Below, in pieces: positions 32,341 to 40,087 of a DNA stretch of 49,665 bases. The first letter of the stretch is position 1. Every line of letters starts with the position of its first letter. The notes beneath the pieces are model-generated. The model was not told the origin of the DNA, ran no database searches, and saw only the letters and a list, made by a program, of their open reading frames with translations. This DNA is from GWA1-54-12 sp964489845 (GTDB taxonomy: Bacteria > Patescibacteriota > Minisyncoccia > UBA6257 > GWB1-50-10). Position numbers and translations under genes: made by a program. The DNA is taken from positions 1 through 49,665 of the forward strand of contig CAZAZV010000004.1 in the NCBI GenBank assembly GCA_964489845.1, read 5' to 3'.

Positions 32341-33275
32341 TAAAACACGATACGGCGAACTTTCCAGGGTCGCAGAAGCACGACAGAACCGAGAGAAATC
32401 GAATCGGCCCCCGCTTCGAACATCTGCTCGGCGTCGCGCCTGGAAAGAATTCCTCCGCAACCGTTCAGGGGTTTCGTGAGTCCCGCGTGGCGAGCGCGGC
32501 GAACCCAGTCAGTGACGATGTGGAGGAGCGGCCTGCCCGAGAGCCCGCCTCCGCCGAACTCCTCGAGCGGCGAAACGCCGGTGCCGAACAGTTCCTTCCA
32601 GTTGATGGACTCGGGAAGTTCCCGCCACGGAATAGCGTTCGACACGCAGAGCGCGTCGCATGACACATGCTCGGCAATCCGGAGCGCTGCCTCGACGGGA
32701 AACGTCACGGCGAGTTTCGGGACGAGCGGGATGCGGAGCGCCGAAGCGATTTCCAATCCTTCGTGAATTTCGGTGATGAGTTCCTCAACATCACGGCGGG
32801 AACCCGCATTGGGGCAGGAATAGTTCAGTTGGAGCCCGACCGGCGCTTTGAAGTGCGACAGGTGCCATCCGAAGAGACCGACAAAATTCAGAAGCTCCCG
32901 CATGCGTTCTCCGAAGGTCTTCGCAGCCGGCGCGAACGAGATGAAAAACGGCTGCGTCCGCCGTTGCCACCGACCGTCATCGAAAAGCGCTTCGGCGCCC
33001 GGATTGGAAAGCCCGACCGCGTTCAGGACAACTCCCGCAAGCGGTTTCACGATGATACACTTCGGAAATTTTTCCTGCGGCGTGAAATCGTGCCGGAGCG
33101 GGAGATTCCCTCGCCGTGGCATGAGTGTCGCGCTTTTTGCGACGAACGTTATATGTTCAAACGTCAGACCGAGCCGTTGCAATAGCGGATGAAACCAGTA
33201 TCCTTCGCCGAAAAATCCCTGCACGCCCGACGCGGCCCAGACGCGTCCGAATTCAATTCCTCTCAATTCCATCAT
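32340..33275 (-). CDS. pyrD: Dihydroorotate dehydrogenase-like flavoprotein
   Basis: 311 aa TIM barrel. LNAVGLSNPG, LQLNYSCPN (catalytic Cys154 as in class 1 enzymes; class 2 has Ser), FGGGGLSGRPL, and the FMN phosphate site CGGILSRRDAEQMFEAGADSISLGS are seen. It would oxidise dihydroorotate to orotate. The window has no other pyrimidine biosynthesis gene except pyrG, so a salvage or related redox role is possible. A strong AGGAGG precedes the start; ATGs at 33275 and 33272 are both usable. Confidence 0.87.
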   Translation of the reverse strand: MMELRGIEFGRVWAASGVQGFFGEGYWFHPLLQRLGLTFEHITFVAKSATLMPRRGNLPLRHDFTPQEKFPKCIIVKPLAGVVLNAVGLSNPGAEALFDDGRWQRRTQPFFISFAPAAKTFGERMRELLNFVGLFGWHLSHFKAPVGLQLNYSCPNAGSRRDVEELITEIHEGLEIASALRIPLVPKLAVTFPVEAALRIAEHVSCDALCVSNAIPWRELPESINWKELFGTGVSPLEEFGGGGLSGRPLLHIVTDWVRRARHAGLTKPLNGCGGILSRRDAEQMFEAGADSISLGSVVLLRPWKVRRIVF

Positions 33276-33337
33276 CCTTTCCTCCTGTCAAAGAATCTAC
33301 CCTCACTCAATCGCATATCAGTAACCCCGTCAAGGAG

Positions 33338-33354
33338 CTGTGGATAACTTTATA
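33338..33354 (+). repeat. Dispersed palindromic element, copy 6 (half element)
   Basis: CTGTGGATAACTTTATA, the outer left arm of the 47-bp palindrome, with a DnaA box in minus orientation at 33339-33347. The core and right arm are missing. The start codon of the holin-like gene begins at its last base. Confidence 0.75.
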
Positions 33355-33548
33355 TGTTTCTCGGGTGGATCGCCGCATTCGGCTGGGGAACGAATATCGT
33401 GAAGGCATTTTCTTCTCTTTACATCGGCTACGGCCCGAGTTTCGTGGGCGGACTCATCGGCGGCGCCTGGGGGTTCGCCGACGGAGCCACCGGCGCACTT
33501 GTCTTCGTCCTGGCCTACAACGCGTTTCTCAAGAAACCGGAGAAGTAG
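33354..33548 (+). CDS. Small holin-like membrane protein, possibly 5'-truncated
   Basis: 64 aa with two hydrophobic segments. The LYIGYGPSFVGGLIGGAWGFADGATGALVFVLAYNAF core resembles the short holin-like proteins found next to chromosomal genes in many bacteria. Relatives as I know them carry about 15-20 more N-terminal residues. Here an in-frame stop lies within the half element just upstream (33345-33347), so the element may have removed the original start. No ribosome site is visible. A terminator follows at 33567. Confidence 0.6.
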   Translation: MFLGWIAAFGWGTNIVKAFSSLYIGYGPSFVGGLIGGAWGFADGATGALVFVLAYNAFLKKPEK

Positions 33549-33566
33549 TAGCGGCATCCGCACAAT

Positions 33567-33597
33567 CCCCGTTCCGCCAACTAGCAAACGGGGCTTT
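33567..33597 (+). terminator. Terminator of the holin-like gene
   Basis: Stem CCCCGTT / AACGGGG with a 13-nt loop followed by CTTTCTC; a modest T tract. Confidence 0.6.
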
Positions 33598-33611
33598 CTC
33601 ATTTAATAAAA

Positions 33612-33635
33612 GAGGGACAACGTATGTTGTCCCTC
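33612..33635 (-). terminator. Terminator of the 33651 gene
   Basis: A perfect 10-bp stem GAGGGACAAC / GTTGTCCCTC with a 4-nt loop, then TTTTATT on the minus strand. Confidence 0.88.
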
Positions 33636-33650
33636 AATACCGGAGAAGAG

Positions 33651-34031
33651 TCACGAGGACTCGATAATTCGCTCGAGGAATCGCGGCTCGAACCATCGCT
33701 TATCGATGAAAACAACTTCCCCCTCCGGCACGAGACCGGTAAAGAGTATGACGTGCATACGTGGGTATGCAGAGGCCAACGCTTTCGCCGCGCGAACCAT
33801 GCCGCGCGAAATGAATATGGCGACACCATCTCCTCCAAGCCACGAACGGGCTTCGTCCACACTCGCGACGACTTTCACGTCCGCAGCCGGCGAGGTGGTA
33901 CTGCCTTCCCATCTCCTGGCGCCACCGGCTGCTCGCTCGAGATGCTTCACGAAATCGCTGTAGTCGCCGTTTGCATGACGCAAACTTCCCCATTCACCAG
34001 CATCGATAATCGCAACCTTTGTGGGTCCCAT
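33651..34031 (-). CDS. Hypothetical protein with receiver-like fold
   Basis: 126 aa from the ATG at 34031, which lies 8 nt after GAGGAGG; the GTG at 34040 is too close to that site. The pattern VAIIDAGEWG ... GVAIFISRGM ... MHVILFTGLVP ... VVFIDKRW suggests a small alpha/beta (response-regulator-like) fold. A conserved phospho-acceptor Asp is not evident. It is transcribed alone with its own terminator. Function unknown. Confidence 0.65.
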   Translation of the reverse strand: MGPTKVAIIDAGEWGSLRHANGDYSDFVKHLERAAGGARRWEGSTTSPAADVKVVASVDEARSWLGGDGVAIFISRGMVRAAKALASAYPRMHVILFTGLVPEGEVVFIDKRWFEPRFLERIIESS

Positions 34032-34128
34032 ACGCTTCACCTCCTCTCAAGGTACGATAGAGTATAACCACTGCACTCGTATCGAGAACAATCGTAGTAT
34101 TGAAGGAAGAGAGTGTCAAAATAAAAAG

Positions 34129-34157
34129 TTGACAAACTCCGGATTTTGAGTTTTACT
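34129..34157 (+). promoter_or_regulatory. Promoter of the small zinc-ribbon gene
   Basis: Perfect TTGACA (34129-34134), a 17-nt spacer and TTTACT (34152-34157). The leader of about 30 nt has GGAGGAGAGAGG before the ATG. Confidence 0.75.
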
Positions 34158-34194
34158 CAACCGCAGCAAACCCTTGGAGGAGAGAGGTGAATAA

Positions 34195-34374
34195 ATGGTA
34201 ACGGTCTACGTCATCGCCGGTCTTATCATCCTCATCACCATCTTTATGAGCGGGAGGAGGAGAGGAAGAAGAAACCGCTATGTCTGCAAAAATTGCGGCT
34301 ACGTGTGGGAAAGGCATCACGGGTACGAAGTGCGATGCCCCAAGTGTCACTCCACAGACGCTTACCTTAAATAA
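34195..34374 (+). CDS. 59-aa membrane protein with zinc ribbon
   Basis: A short gene with a good promoter, a GGAGG-type ribosome site and its own terminator. The protein starts with one membrane helix (residues 3-18), then a very basic stretch (GRRRGRRN), then a rubredoxin-like zinc ribbon with two Cys-x2-Cys knuckles (CKNC at 31-34 and CPKC at 48-51). The ribbon would lie in the cytoplasm under the positive-inside rule. No named family is recognised. It may be an adaptor that holds a partner at the membrane. Confidence 0.75.
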   Translation: MVTVYVIAGLIILITIFMSGRRRGRRNRYVCKNCGYVWERHHGYEVRCPKCHSTDAYLK

Positions 34375-34402
34375 CTCTCACCGGTCGCCGTTTCTCAAAT
34401 GC

Positions 34403-34433
34403 AAAGCCCCGCACGCAAACGGGGCTTTTTATT
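34403..34433 (+). terminator. Terminator of the zinc-ribbon gene
   Basis: Stem AAAGCCCCG / CGGGGCTTT with an 8-nt loop, followed by TTTTTATTTG overall. It overlaps the end of the convergent DUF167 gene. Confidence 0.85.
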
Positions 34434-34653
34434 TGTCTGCGATTTCGACTACCTTCCTTCTGGACGCGTGCCCCGAGACGACGGCGATGCGGGACAGTGA
34501 AACCTGGAAATAGTCGGCGAGGAGTTTCACGACCGCACGATTCGCTTTCCCGCCCTCCGGCGCCGCGCTCACGCTTACTTTATATTCACGCTCCCCGATT
34601 TTCTCGACGCTTTCTTTACTACTCTTCGGCTTCACGGTGACAAAAATTCTCAT
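34429..34653 (-). CDS. DUF167 (YggU) family protein
   Basis: 74 aa. Starts MRIFVTVKPKSSKESVEKIG; the conserved APEGGKANRAVVKLLADYFQVSLSRIAVVSGHASRRKVVEI block is diagnostic of DUF167. Small alpha/beta protein of unknown role. It lies 43 nt downstream of the S51 peptidase gene on the same strand. Confidence 0.92.
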   Translation of the reverse strand: MRIFVTVKPKSSKESVEKIGEREYKVSVSAAPEGGKANRAVVKLLADYFQVSLSRIAVVSGHASRRKVVEIADK

Positions 34654-34696
34654 TTGATTGACTGTGGCCGACTTCGGGAATCGAATATGAGCGACT

Positions 34697-35248
34697 CTAA
34701 AATACGTTGGTTTGGTATTCCGAAAGGAAGAGGGTTTCTAAGCCCGGCTCTATGCCGGCAAGCTTATCTGTATAGTCCTCGGTATAGTGGCAGATGAGTT
34801 TGACAGGAACCAGCCCGAATCCCCGCATCACTTCATTAGCCCGGTGGCTGTAGAAAACGGACGCGAGGACGTTCGCTCCGGCGGAATCACCCGCGACGAC
34901 TTTCCCCTCGAAAAGTTCTTTCAGGTTCGGATACCGTTTTAGCTCTTCGAGTAGCTTTGCCGAAAACCCGCCGTGAAGATAGACGATATCGGCACTCCTC
35001 ACCTGCTCCGGAAATTCCGCTTCGGTCGCCGTCTCAAACATAAGCGTCTTGTTGCCTTTGTTCCTCTCAAACTGCTCAATATCCTCCGCCTGGTTCTTGG
35101 CGATGCGGTCCGGCTCTTTGGCGAAATAGACGAGGAGCACCCGCGCATCCTGCGGAGCGCGACTCAAAATCTCCCCGAAGAACGCGTCGTCCTCGTTCTT
35201 TGTGCCACCGGGCGTAAACCCTCCGTGAAGTATGTAGGTGGTTTTCAT
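34697..35248 (-). CDS. S51-like (peptidase E-type) protein
   Basis: 183 aa from the ATG at 35248, whose TGATG overlaps the Nudix stop. The glutamine-amidotransferase-like fold carries IVYLHGGFSAKLLEEL and the nucleophile elbow GDSAGANVL, as in alpha-aspartyl dipeptidases and related S51 enzymes. In classic PepE the triad is Ser-His-Glu/Asp; a candidate His (HYTEDY) follows. Cytoplasmic. It belongs to a tight run Nudix-S51-DUF167. Confidence 0.85.
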   Translation of the reverse strand: MKTTYILHGGFTPGGTKNEDDAFFGEILSRAPQDARVLLVYFAKEPDRIAKNQAEDIEQFERNKGNKTLMFETATEAEFPEQVRSADIVYLHGGFSAKLLEELKRYPNLKELFEGKVVAGDSAGANVLASVFYSHRANEVMRGFGLVPVKLICHYTEDYTDKLAGIEPGLETLFLSEYQTNVF

Positions 35249-35745
35249 CAAATAAAAGTTTTTATCGCATCGTCCATCGAGGGAATGTATTTGTCCGGAT
35301 GCTCCGCCATGTCCCGGGCGAGTTCATCTGCCGGTATCCAGGCGATTTGCTCTACTTCCGCTTCCTGAATCTTGAAATCCTCCAGCTCCCAGTCAAGCGT
35401 TACGGTAAACCACTGGCAGAAATAGTTCCACGGCACATGCCGCCGCTTCTTCGGGCCGAGAGAAAACTCCACGTCCTTGATGCCCAGTTCCTCCTCAGCC
35501 TCTTTGCGCATATTCTCTTCATACGTCTCGCCCTCATCCACCGTCCCGGCAACGGCGGGGCCCCATTTCCCCGGGTCGTGGCTTTTGGTGAACTTCCGCT
35601 GCGCAATCAAAACTTCCCCCTTGCTATTCGTCACCCAGAGACCGGTAATGCGATAAATGTCCCGCACGGCGTCAACGTCATGTCGCTCCTTGCTCCCGAT
35701 AACAGTATCATTTTCATCTACGATTTGGATTCTGTCCGTGGTCAT
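35248..35745 (-). CDS. Nudix hydrolase, IDI-like subgroup
   Basis: 165 aa. The Nudix box GTVDEGETYEENMRKEAEEELGI fits G-x5-E-x7-RE-U-x-EE-x-G-U, except that Lys replaces the Arg. The N-terminal half (QIVDENDTVIGSKERHDV...RITGLWVTN) is like isopentenyl-diphosphate isomerase relatives and YfcD-type hydrolases. It probably hydrolyses a nucleoside- or isoprenoid-diphosphate; substrate unknown. The stop overlaps the S51 gene start. Confidence 0.9.
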   Translation of the reverse strand: MTTDRIQIVDENDTVIGSKERHDVDAVRDIYRITGLWVTNSKGEVLIAQRKFTKSHDPGKWGPAVAGTVDEGETYEENMRKEAEEELGIKDVEFSLGPKKRRHVPWNYFCQWFTVTLDWELEDFKIQEAEVEQIAWIPADELARDMAEHPDKYIPSMDDAIKTFI

Positions 35746-35775
35746 GAAATCTATCGGTGTCCAACACCAACAACA

Positions 35776-36147
35776 CTACTGCCAGTAGGCCCTAAAGTTC
35801 TTAATTTCGTCAAAAAGCTCATCAGCCGTCTCACCGCGGTAACACACAGTCCGGTCGTCGATATAAACGTATGCAACCGGCTTGGCGCCCTTATTGTCGA
35901 ACTCGGGATTCTCGTTGAAATAATCAACCGGAATATCATAACGCTCGCAGTACGCTTTCAGGAATTCGCTCCCGCGCGTGCTGAATACGATGACTTTGCT
36001 TCCCTCTTCCTTTAATCTCCGTATAACTTCGACGACTTCTTTCACGGGTTCGTTTGAATGTTCGGCCCCTTTAAAGCCGTCATACTGTGCTATGACCCCG
36101 TCGAAATCAAAAGCGTAGGCGCGTGTTTTCTTCTTCTCCTCCGGCAT
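35776..36147 (-). CDS. Small HAD-like phosphatase
   Basis: 123 aa. HAD motif I AFDFDGVIA with the two Asp residues, motif II VIVFSTRG, and a late YVYIDDRTV supplying the acidic motif. There is no cap insertion beyond a short loop. It resembles the polynucleotide-kinase/5'-nucleotidase-like small HADs often encoded by phages and CPR. It lies 30 nt upstream of the Nudix gene. Substrate not predictable. Confidence 0.83.
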   Translation of the reverse strand: MPEEKKKTRAYAFDFDGVIAQYDGFKGAEHSNEPVKEVVEVIRRLKEEGSKVIVFSTRGSEFLKAYCERYDIPVDYFNENPEFDNKGAKPVAYVYIDDRTVCYRGETADELFDEIKNFRAYWQ

Positions 36148-36196
36148 ATTTATGGTTTTCTCGCCTTACTCTGTATGGGACTGAAGCGGTAGAAAC

Positions 36197-36400
36197 TCAT
36201 TGGGTCGCTCTCAACTCATTTTGATAAATCCTTTTCAGCACAAGATACGCTCTCTTTTCCATCTTTCCTAAAAGAATCTGCAGACCGAACAAAATTTCTC
36301 TTGCCATCAAATCCTTCGCGACTCTCTTCTTATGCGTCTCGGTAGTAACGAACCCCCATTCATCATCAAAATTAAAGATCTTCATAGATTTATTTTCCAC
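36197..36400 (-). CDS. Hypothetical 67-aa protein
   Basis: Begins at GTG 36400 or ATG 36385. Soluble, with a C-terminal amphipathic helix pair (KRVAKDLMAREILFGLQILLGKMEKRAYLVLKR in pattern). It marks the start of the AT-rich stretch. No family recognised, and coding status is moderate. Confidence 0.5.
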   Translation of the reverse strand: MENKSMKIFNFDDEWGFVTTETHKKRVAKDLMAREILFGLQILLGKMEKRAYLVLKRIYQNELRATQ

Positions 36401-36418
36401 TGCCAGTTGTGAAAGCCA

Positions 36419-36934
36419 TCAATCATCTCCCCAACTTTTCCTTAAAATACATTCAATGTCTTCCGTCTCCGAACACTCCTGCTCCAGCGTTCCTCTCTGC
36501 TCATGTATCTCGTATAAAAGCTTCAGATACTTCCCCCACGGGATGCGCGGGATTTTGTATTTCCAGTCCTTGTCAGCACCGTAAATCTCCTTAAACCATA
36601 CATACAAGCATTTATCACTTTTCGATATATTGCACGCTCTACATGCGAGCACCTGATTATCAATCGTATCCGGCCCACCCAGCGAACGCGGAATGATATG
36701 CTCCCACTCCAAGCCTTCGACTCCGCCACAGTACGCACATTCATTCGGACCTTCCACAAGGTGCCTGTTCTCGCGCAGGATAGCCGACGGGTGCATCTGC
36801 CCGCTCCGCAACTTAACAAACTCGCTCATTACAAAACCGTAATTCTTGCGGTCATGCAACGCACTCCCGGAAATCAATTTCGCGTACTCCCAATAAATCA
36901 GATCTCGAATTGTTTTTACTATAGGAGGAGGCAT
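36419..36934 (-). CDS. HNH endonuclease
   Basis: 171 aa. The HNH core is CAYCGG ... WEHIIPRSLGGPDTIDNQVLACRACNISK (about residues 91-130). It has two Cys-x2-Cys knuckles for structural zinc, the catalytic His in EHI and the later Asn in DNQV. The family cuts DNA in restriction, homing and phage packaging. It lies at the downstream end of the restriction island, 21 nt after the HEPN gene, and is probably part of that defence unit. Confidence 0.88.
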   Translation of the reverse strand: MPPPIVKTIRDLIYWEYAKLISGSALHDRKNYGFVMSEFVKLRSGQMHPSAILRENRHLVEGPNECAYCGGVEGLEWEHIIPRSLGGPDTIDNQVLACRACNISKSDKCLYVWFKEIYGADKDWKYKIPRIPWGKYLKLLYEIHEQRGTLEQECSETEDIECILRKSWGDD

Positions 36935-36955
36935 ACGTCAAATCTACCCTTGCTA

Positions 36956-37558
36956 CTAATCCATTACTACTAAAAACAGTCTCAGGTAAACCGAACCATA
37001 TTCTGGAAGGAACTCTCGCAAAAACGTCTCTTTATTCAGAAGATTCTTCCCATTGTATTCAATAAGGGGCTTCGTTCTTCTCTTTCTCCCCTTGCCCCTT
37101 CTCACTATTACCTTCTTGTCTAAAAACCAATTATGCCCGCAACTATTCCTTATTTCTCTCAACTTGTCTAACTTTTTAAATTCTTTGTTATTGATAATCA
37201 CTAAACTCTCGGCAATTTCAAGCTTGTATCGAAAATCTGTCTTTTTGATATTCTTAAGTATTTTCTTAAACGTTTCAGTTTTAATAAGACTTCTGGGCAC
37301 TCTACGCCTTCTTGCTTTCATTCTAGAAAGATATAGTCTCGCTGTGATTATCTCACTGAGCATATCCTCAATAGCTAATTGGAGTTCAACAACGCAGGCT
37401 CTTATCATCCCGTTCCTCGCAGACTTGAAATTATCGCGACGAAGCTCGGCGTCCTCTTCGTCTAGGTTATATATCGCGCTTTCCAGTTCATCGATATCTC
37501 GTTTTAAGCTCACCGTCTCAGAAATAAGCCTCCGTTCTTTTGCTAATTTCCTAGTCAT
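36956..37558 (-). CDS. HEPN-like protein A (putative RNase)
   Basis: 200 aa, helical, AT-rich gene. The diagnostic R-x4-H motif is LREIRNSCGHNW (Arg137, His142), preceded by helices of the HEPN type. A very basic segment follows (VRRGKGRKRRTK). HEPN proteins are commonly metal-independent RNases of toxin-antitoxin, abortive-infection and restriction loci. It lies 38 nt after the HsdS-like gene. The fold call rests on one motif plus helix pattern. Confidence 0.68.
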   Translation of the reverse strand: MTRKLAKERRLISETVSLKRDIDELESAIYNLDEEDAELRRDNFKSARNGMIRACVVELQLAIEDMLSEIITARLYLSRMKARRRRVPRSLIKTETFKKILKNIKKTDFRYKLEIAESLVIINNKEFKKLDKLREIRNSCGHNWFLDKKVIVRRGKGRKRRTKPLIEYNGKNLLNKETFLREFLPEYGSVYLRLFLVVMD

Positions 37559-37596
37559 AGATTTTCCCCTAATTACAATTGGCGTAACCTATTTCG

Positions 37597-38961
37597 TTAA
37601 TTTTGATTTTTATTAACACAACTATCCTCAATCATCTCCTCGACCTTGCATTTCACCTCCTCTAAAAGTTCTTTTGCTTTCTTACGGGATTCGTGGGACT
37701 TGCGGACAAGGTCAGCGATTTTCTGCTGGGTGGATTTGGGAAGAATTGGCACCAGTACTTGGTCAATATTTCCTTTCGGTACAGCAGTTAAAATAGTACC
37801 AGTACATATCCTTTCAAGTTGCATCTGGAATACAATGCTTCCCGCTAGAACCAGCAAAACTTCCGGCAGGATTTCCTTGCTACGGAGTTGGAAAAATCCC
37901 GTTGATGCCAGATATTTTTCCTGCTCTTTTTCCGCTAGTGCTACCTTTTCAAGCGATCCTTCAACACTGGAAACAACAACATCACCACTCCTTAAAACTC
38001 TCTTGGCACGACTTGGCGCTTCTTTGCCCAAAACTTCAGAAAATCCGTCAATCAGTCCGATCGATACATTAATATCCGCCAATTCGACATACTTGTAGGT
38101 TTCATCTTGTTTTGGAATAAACCGCGCCGGCACATTTTCTATAACCTCTGACAACAATCTTACATCTTTTGCTTCCAGTGCAAATACCAACTTCTCATAC
38201 TTCGGCTGGAAATATTCCGCATCCATACGACCAGCGGATTTCACATCGGACAAATTAACGACATTGAATAAATCGTCTTCACTCTTGAAATCTTTCAATC
38301 CCAATTCCTCCAAAAGCAGATTCTCGGCTTGGGAGTAGAGAGACGTTGAATTCTCTACGGCCCTAATCGCCTCTCTGACTACAAAAACTATCTCGTCCTG
38401 CCACTTCGGTATAGGGATAAAAACATTATTCTTTAGCTTATCTAAAGAAATGTGAGTCTGTATCTGCCCCGTTATTTGTCTTAACAGCTGGAACTGACCA
38501 TATTTTGAATTTAGAAATGCCACCAAAAAGTACGGGTTTAGGCTCTTTCGGTCTAATACATGAATTCTTGCAACGTCTTGGTCAATATTCGCTGGCAAGA
38601 TAGCATTGGTAACTAAGCCAATTTCCCCCGTCGTACCAGCAGTAGATATTAAAAGATCGCCCTCTTCAAGAATAGAACGCTTGTTCCTATCGTTGGTTAA
38701 TTTAGATAACTTTTCCGCATCATTATCATTTACAAGCCAAGAAACAACATTCTTCGCCGTGATATGTCGTATGTTGCTCTCAGGATCAATAACATGATAA
38801 CCATGTTGCCCATCGGTTATAAAAGCTATTTCACCAAGTAGTATTTCACCCACATTGACTAATTTTTTTGAAAACTCTAAATATTCCGGCTGATAATATT
38901 CCGCATCAAGCCGGTGCGCGCCTTCAAGTTGAGATTTCTGGATTATGGAATAGGAAATCAT
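37597..38961 (-). CDS. HsdS-like specificity subunit of a restriction-modification system
   Basis: 454 aa made of two similar halves, each opening with a matching motif (RLDAEYYQPEY near 17 and RMDAEYFQPKY near 245) followed by a target-recognition domain and a conserved helix (QDEIVFVVREAIRAVENS; TQQKIADLVRKSHESRKKAKELLEEV). This is the standard two-TRD architecture for a bipartite target. It should guide the nuclease-methylase subunit at 40893, although three genes lie between them. The start overlaps the upstream membrane-protein gene by 4 nt. Confidence 0.92.
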   Translation of the reverse strand: MISYSIIQKSQLEGAHRLDAEYYQPEYLEFSKKLVNVGEILLGEIAFITDGQHGYHVIDPESNIRHITAKNVVSWLVNDNDAEKLSKLTNDRNKRSILEEGDLLISTAGTTGEIGLVTNAILPANIDQDVARIHVLDRKSLNPYFLVAFLNSKYGQFQLLRQITGQIQTHISLDKLKNNVFIPIPKWQDEIVFVVREAIRAVENSTSLYSQAENLLLEELGLKDFKSEDDLFNVVNLSDVKSAGRMDAEYFQPKYEKLVFALEAKDVRLLSEVIENVPARFIPKQDETYKYVELADINVSIGLIDGFSEVLGKEAPSRAKRVLRSGDVVVSSVEGSLEKVALAEKEQEKYLASTGFFQLRSKEILPEVLLVLAGSIVFQMQLERICTGTILTAVPKGNIDQVLVPILPKSTQQKIADLVRKSHESRKKAKELLEEVKCKVEEMIEDSCVNKNQN

Positions 38962-39377
38962 ATATAAGGGGTGTTCAAATTCGCTCTAATAATTTTTGCA
39001 TCATTGTCGTTTTCCAGAGCAATTCTAGGTTCGCGCTCATATAAACTATTCGACAAACGGATAAGCCTTGCCGCAGAATCTGAGATTGCTCGTCGAGGTC
39101 TCACTAGATCTCTTATGAGGGGTGGGATTTGTTTATAAGCACTTTCTAGTTCACAAGAGAGATCTCTAAGTGCTTTTGAACACTCAAAAATCTCCTCCTT
39201 CGGAGGAAAACCAGGATTCGCAATTATATTCGCATAAAATTTGAGCTTATTGTCGATTTTCCCTCTCGTCGCTCTATAGTTTTGCAATGTCTCGAGGAAG
39301 AACCGTTGGATGATTTGACCAAAAACGAAGGCTAAAGCACCAGAAATAACCGTTTGAAAAACGATATCTTTACCCAT
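38958..39377 (-). CDS. Membrane-anchored helical protein in the defence island
   Basis: 139 aa. One N-terminal membrane helix (about 8-28), the rest a charged, cytoplasmic, helical domain. No family recognised; the outline resembles small membrane effectors seen beside defence genes. It overlaps the HsdS-like gene by 4 nt and follows HEPN gene B by 4 nt, so all three share one message. Confidence 0.62.
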   Translation of the reverse strand: MGKDIVFQTVISGALAFVFGQIIQRFFLETLQNYRATRGKIDNKLKFYANIIANPGFPPKEEIFECSKALRDLSCELESAYKQIPPLIRDLVRPRRAISDSAARLIRLSNSLYEREPRIALENDNDAKIIRANLNTPYI

Positions 39378-39381
39378 TTTG

Positions 39382-39930
39382 TTATTGTGTTTCCTGTTGG
39401 ATTCGCGCCTTTAAAGTTAGCCAAATGGTTGTAATACCCTTAGTTATGGAATTGTAATTATTTAAAATTTCCTCTGCCAGGTCACGTAGGTTAGAGAATT
39501 GCTTATCGACCTTCCCTTGATCCATCTCTCCTTTTGATAAAGTCAAAAGACGATGGAAAATCCAATTCCTGGTTTCACTAAACCTCTGTAGTAAATCCAA
39601 AAACGAAAAGCTGTCTGGAAACTCATAATCACTCAACATACCACGTAGGTGTCCCAATGTTTTCGGTGCTCCCACCTTCGCGGTGCCTTTAGATTTCACA
39701 AAAACCACAGCATTGAGATAACGGTAAGAAAGCAAGAAAATCATCTGTTGCAAGTTCTCTAATAAATTGTTCGTAAGATACTCGACAAGGTTAGTATAAA
39801 TGACTATTGAAGACATTATTCCCTCAAGCGTACCACCCTCTCTTTGTTGACGAGCTAAATTGAGAGAACTATTAATATAACCGACATTGTCGTGCTCAAA
39901 AGGAATATATTCTTCGATAAGGTTTTTCAT
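39382..39930 (-). CDS. HEPN-like protein B (putative RNase)
   Basis: 182 aa, all-helical. The R-x4-H motif ETRNWIFHRLL (Arg121, His126) lies between helices and matches the HEPN active-site pattern; the first half (MSSIVIYTNLVEYLTNNLLENL) suits the HEPN dimer helices. It is the first gene of the downstream part of the island. An isolated DnaA box (39984-39992) lies about 55 nt upstream. It is not closely similar to HEPN protein A. Confidence 0.66.
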   Translation of the reverse strand: MKNLIEEYIPFEHDNVGYINSSLNLARQQREGGTLEGIMSSIVIYTNLVEYLTNNLLENLQQMIFLLSYRYLNAVVFVKSKGTAKVGAPKTLGHLRGMLSDYEFPDSFSFLDLLQRFSETRNWIFHRLLTLSKGEMDQGKVDKQFSNLRDLAEEILNNYNSITKGITTIWLTLKARIQQETQ

Positions 39931-39983
39931 AATTATCTCGAGTGCGTTTTATCTTATTTCTACCCCATTTCTCAGACTTTTAG

Positions 39984-39992
39984 TTATCCACA
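39984..39992 (+). promoter_or_regulatory. Isolated DnaA box upstream of HEPN gene B
   Basis: Perfect TTATCCACA within AGTTATCCACAGG, matching the outer arm of the dispersed element but without its core. Confidence 0.5.
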
Positions 39993-40002
39993 GGAAACTT
40001 GC

Positions 40003-40083
40003 TTGACATCGTCCTGGCTGTTACAATGATTAAGCGAGTATCGAGAAAGGGCGTCGACCGTTCGGACGATGGCCCTTTTTCAT
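40003..40083 (+). ncRNA. Orphan promoter-terminator unit, possible short RNA
   Basis: TTGACA (40003-40008) is followed by AATGAT at 16-nt spacing, or by an extended TGTTACAAT at 13. About 50 nt on comes a strong plus-strand terminator: AAAGGGC and GTCG pairing with CGAT and GCCCTTT, then TTTTTC (40046-40083). Both neighbouring genes are on the minus strand, so no plus gene explains it. The predicted RNA of about 45-50 nt would lie antisense to the DUF3800-HEPN intergenic leader. Confidence 0.4.
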
Positions 40084-40087
40084 TTGT

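Noticed and set aside
34657..34700. tRNA-like 3' segment (TTCGATTCCCG on the minus strand)
   Set aside because: The bases before the loop do not pair with CCCGA, and no acceptor, D or anticodon arm can be found upstream, so it is not a tRNA.
35750..35768. Possible diverged element core (CTATCGGTGTCCAACACC)
   Set aside because: It matches the element core at only about 14 of 19 positions, has no DnaA box and no GATACC arm; too weak to list as a copy.
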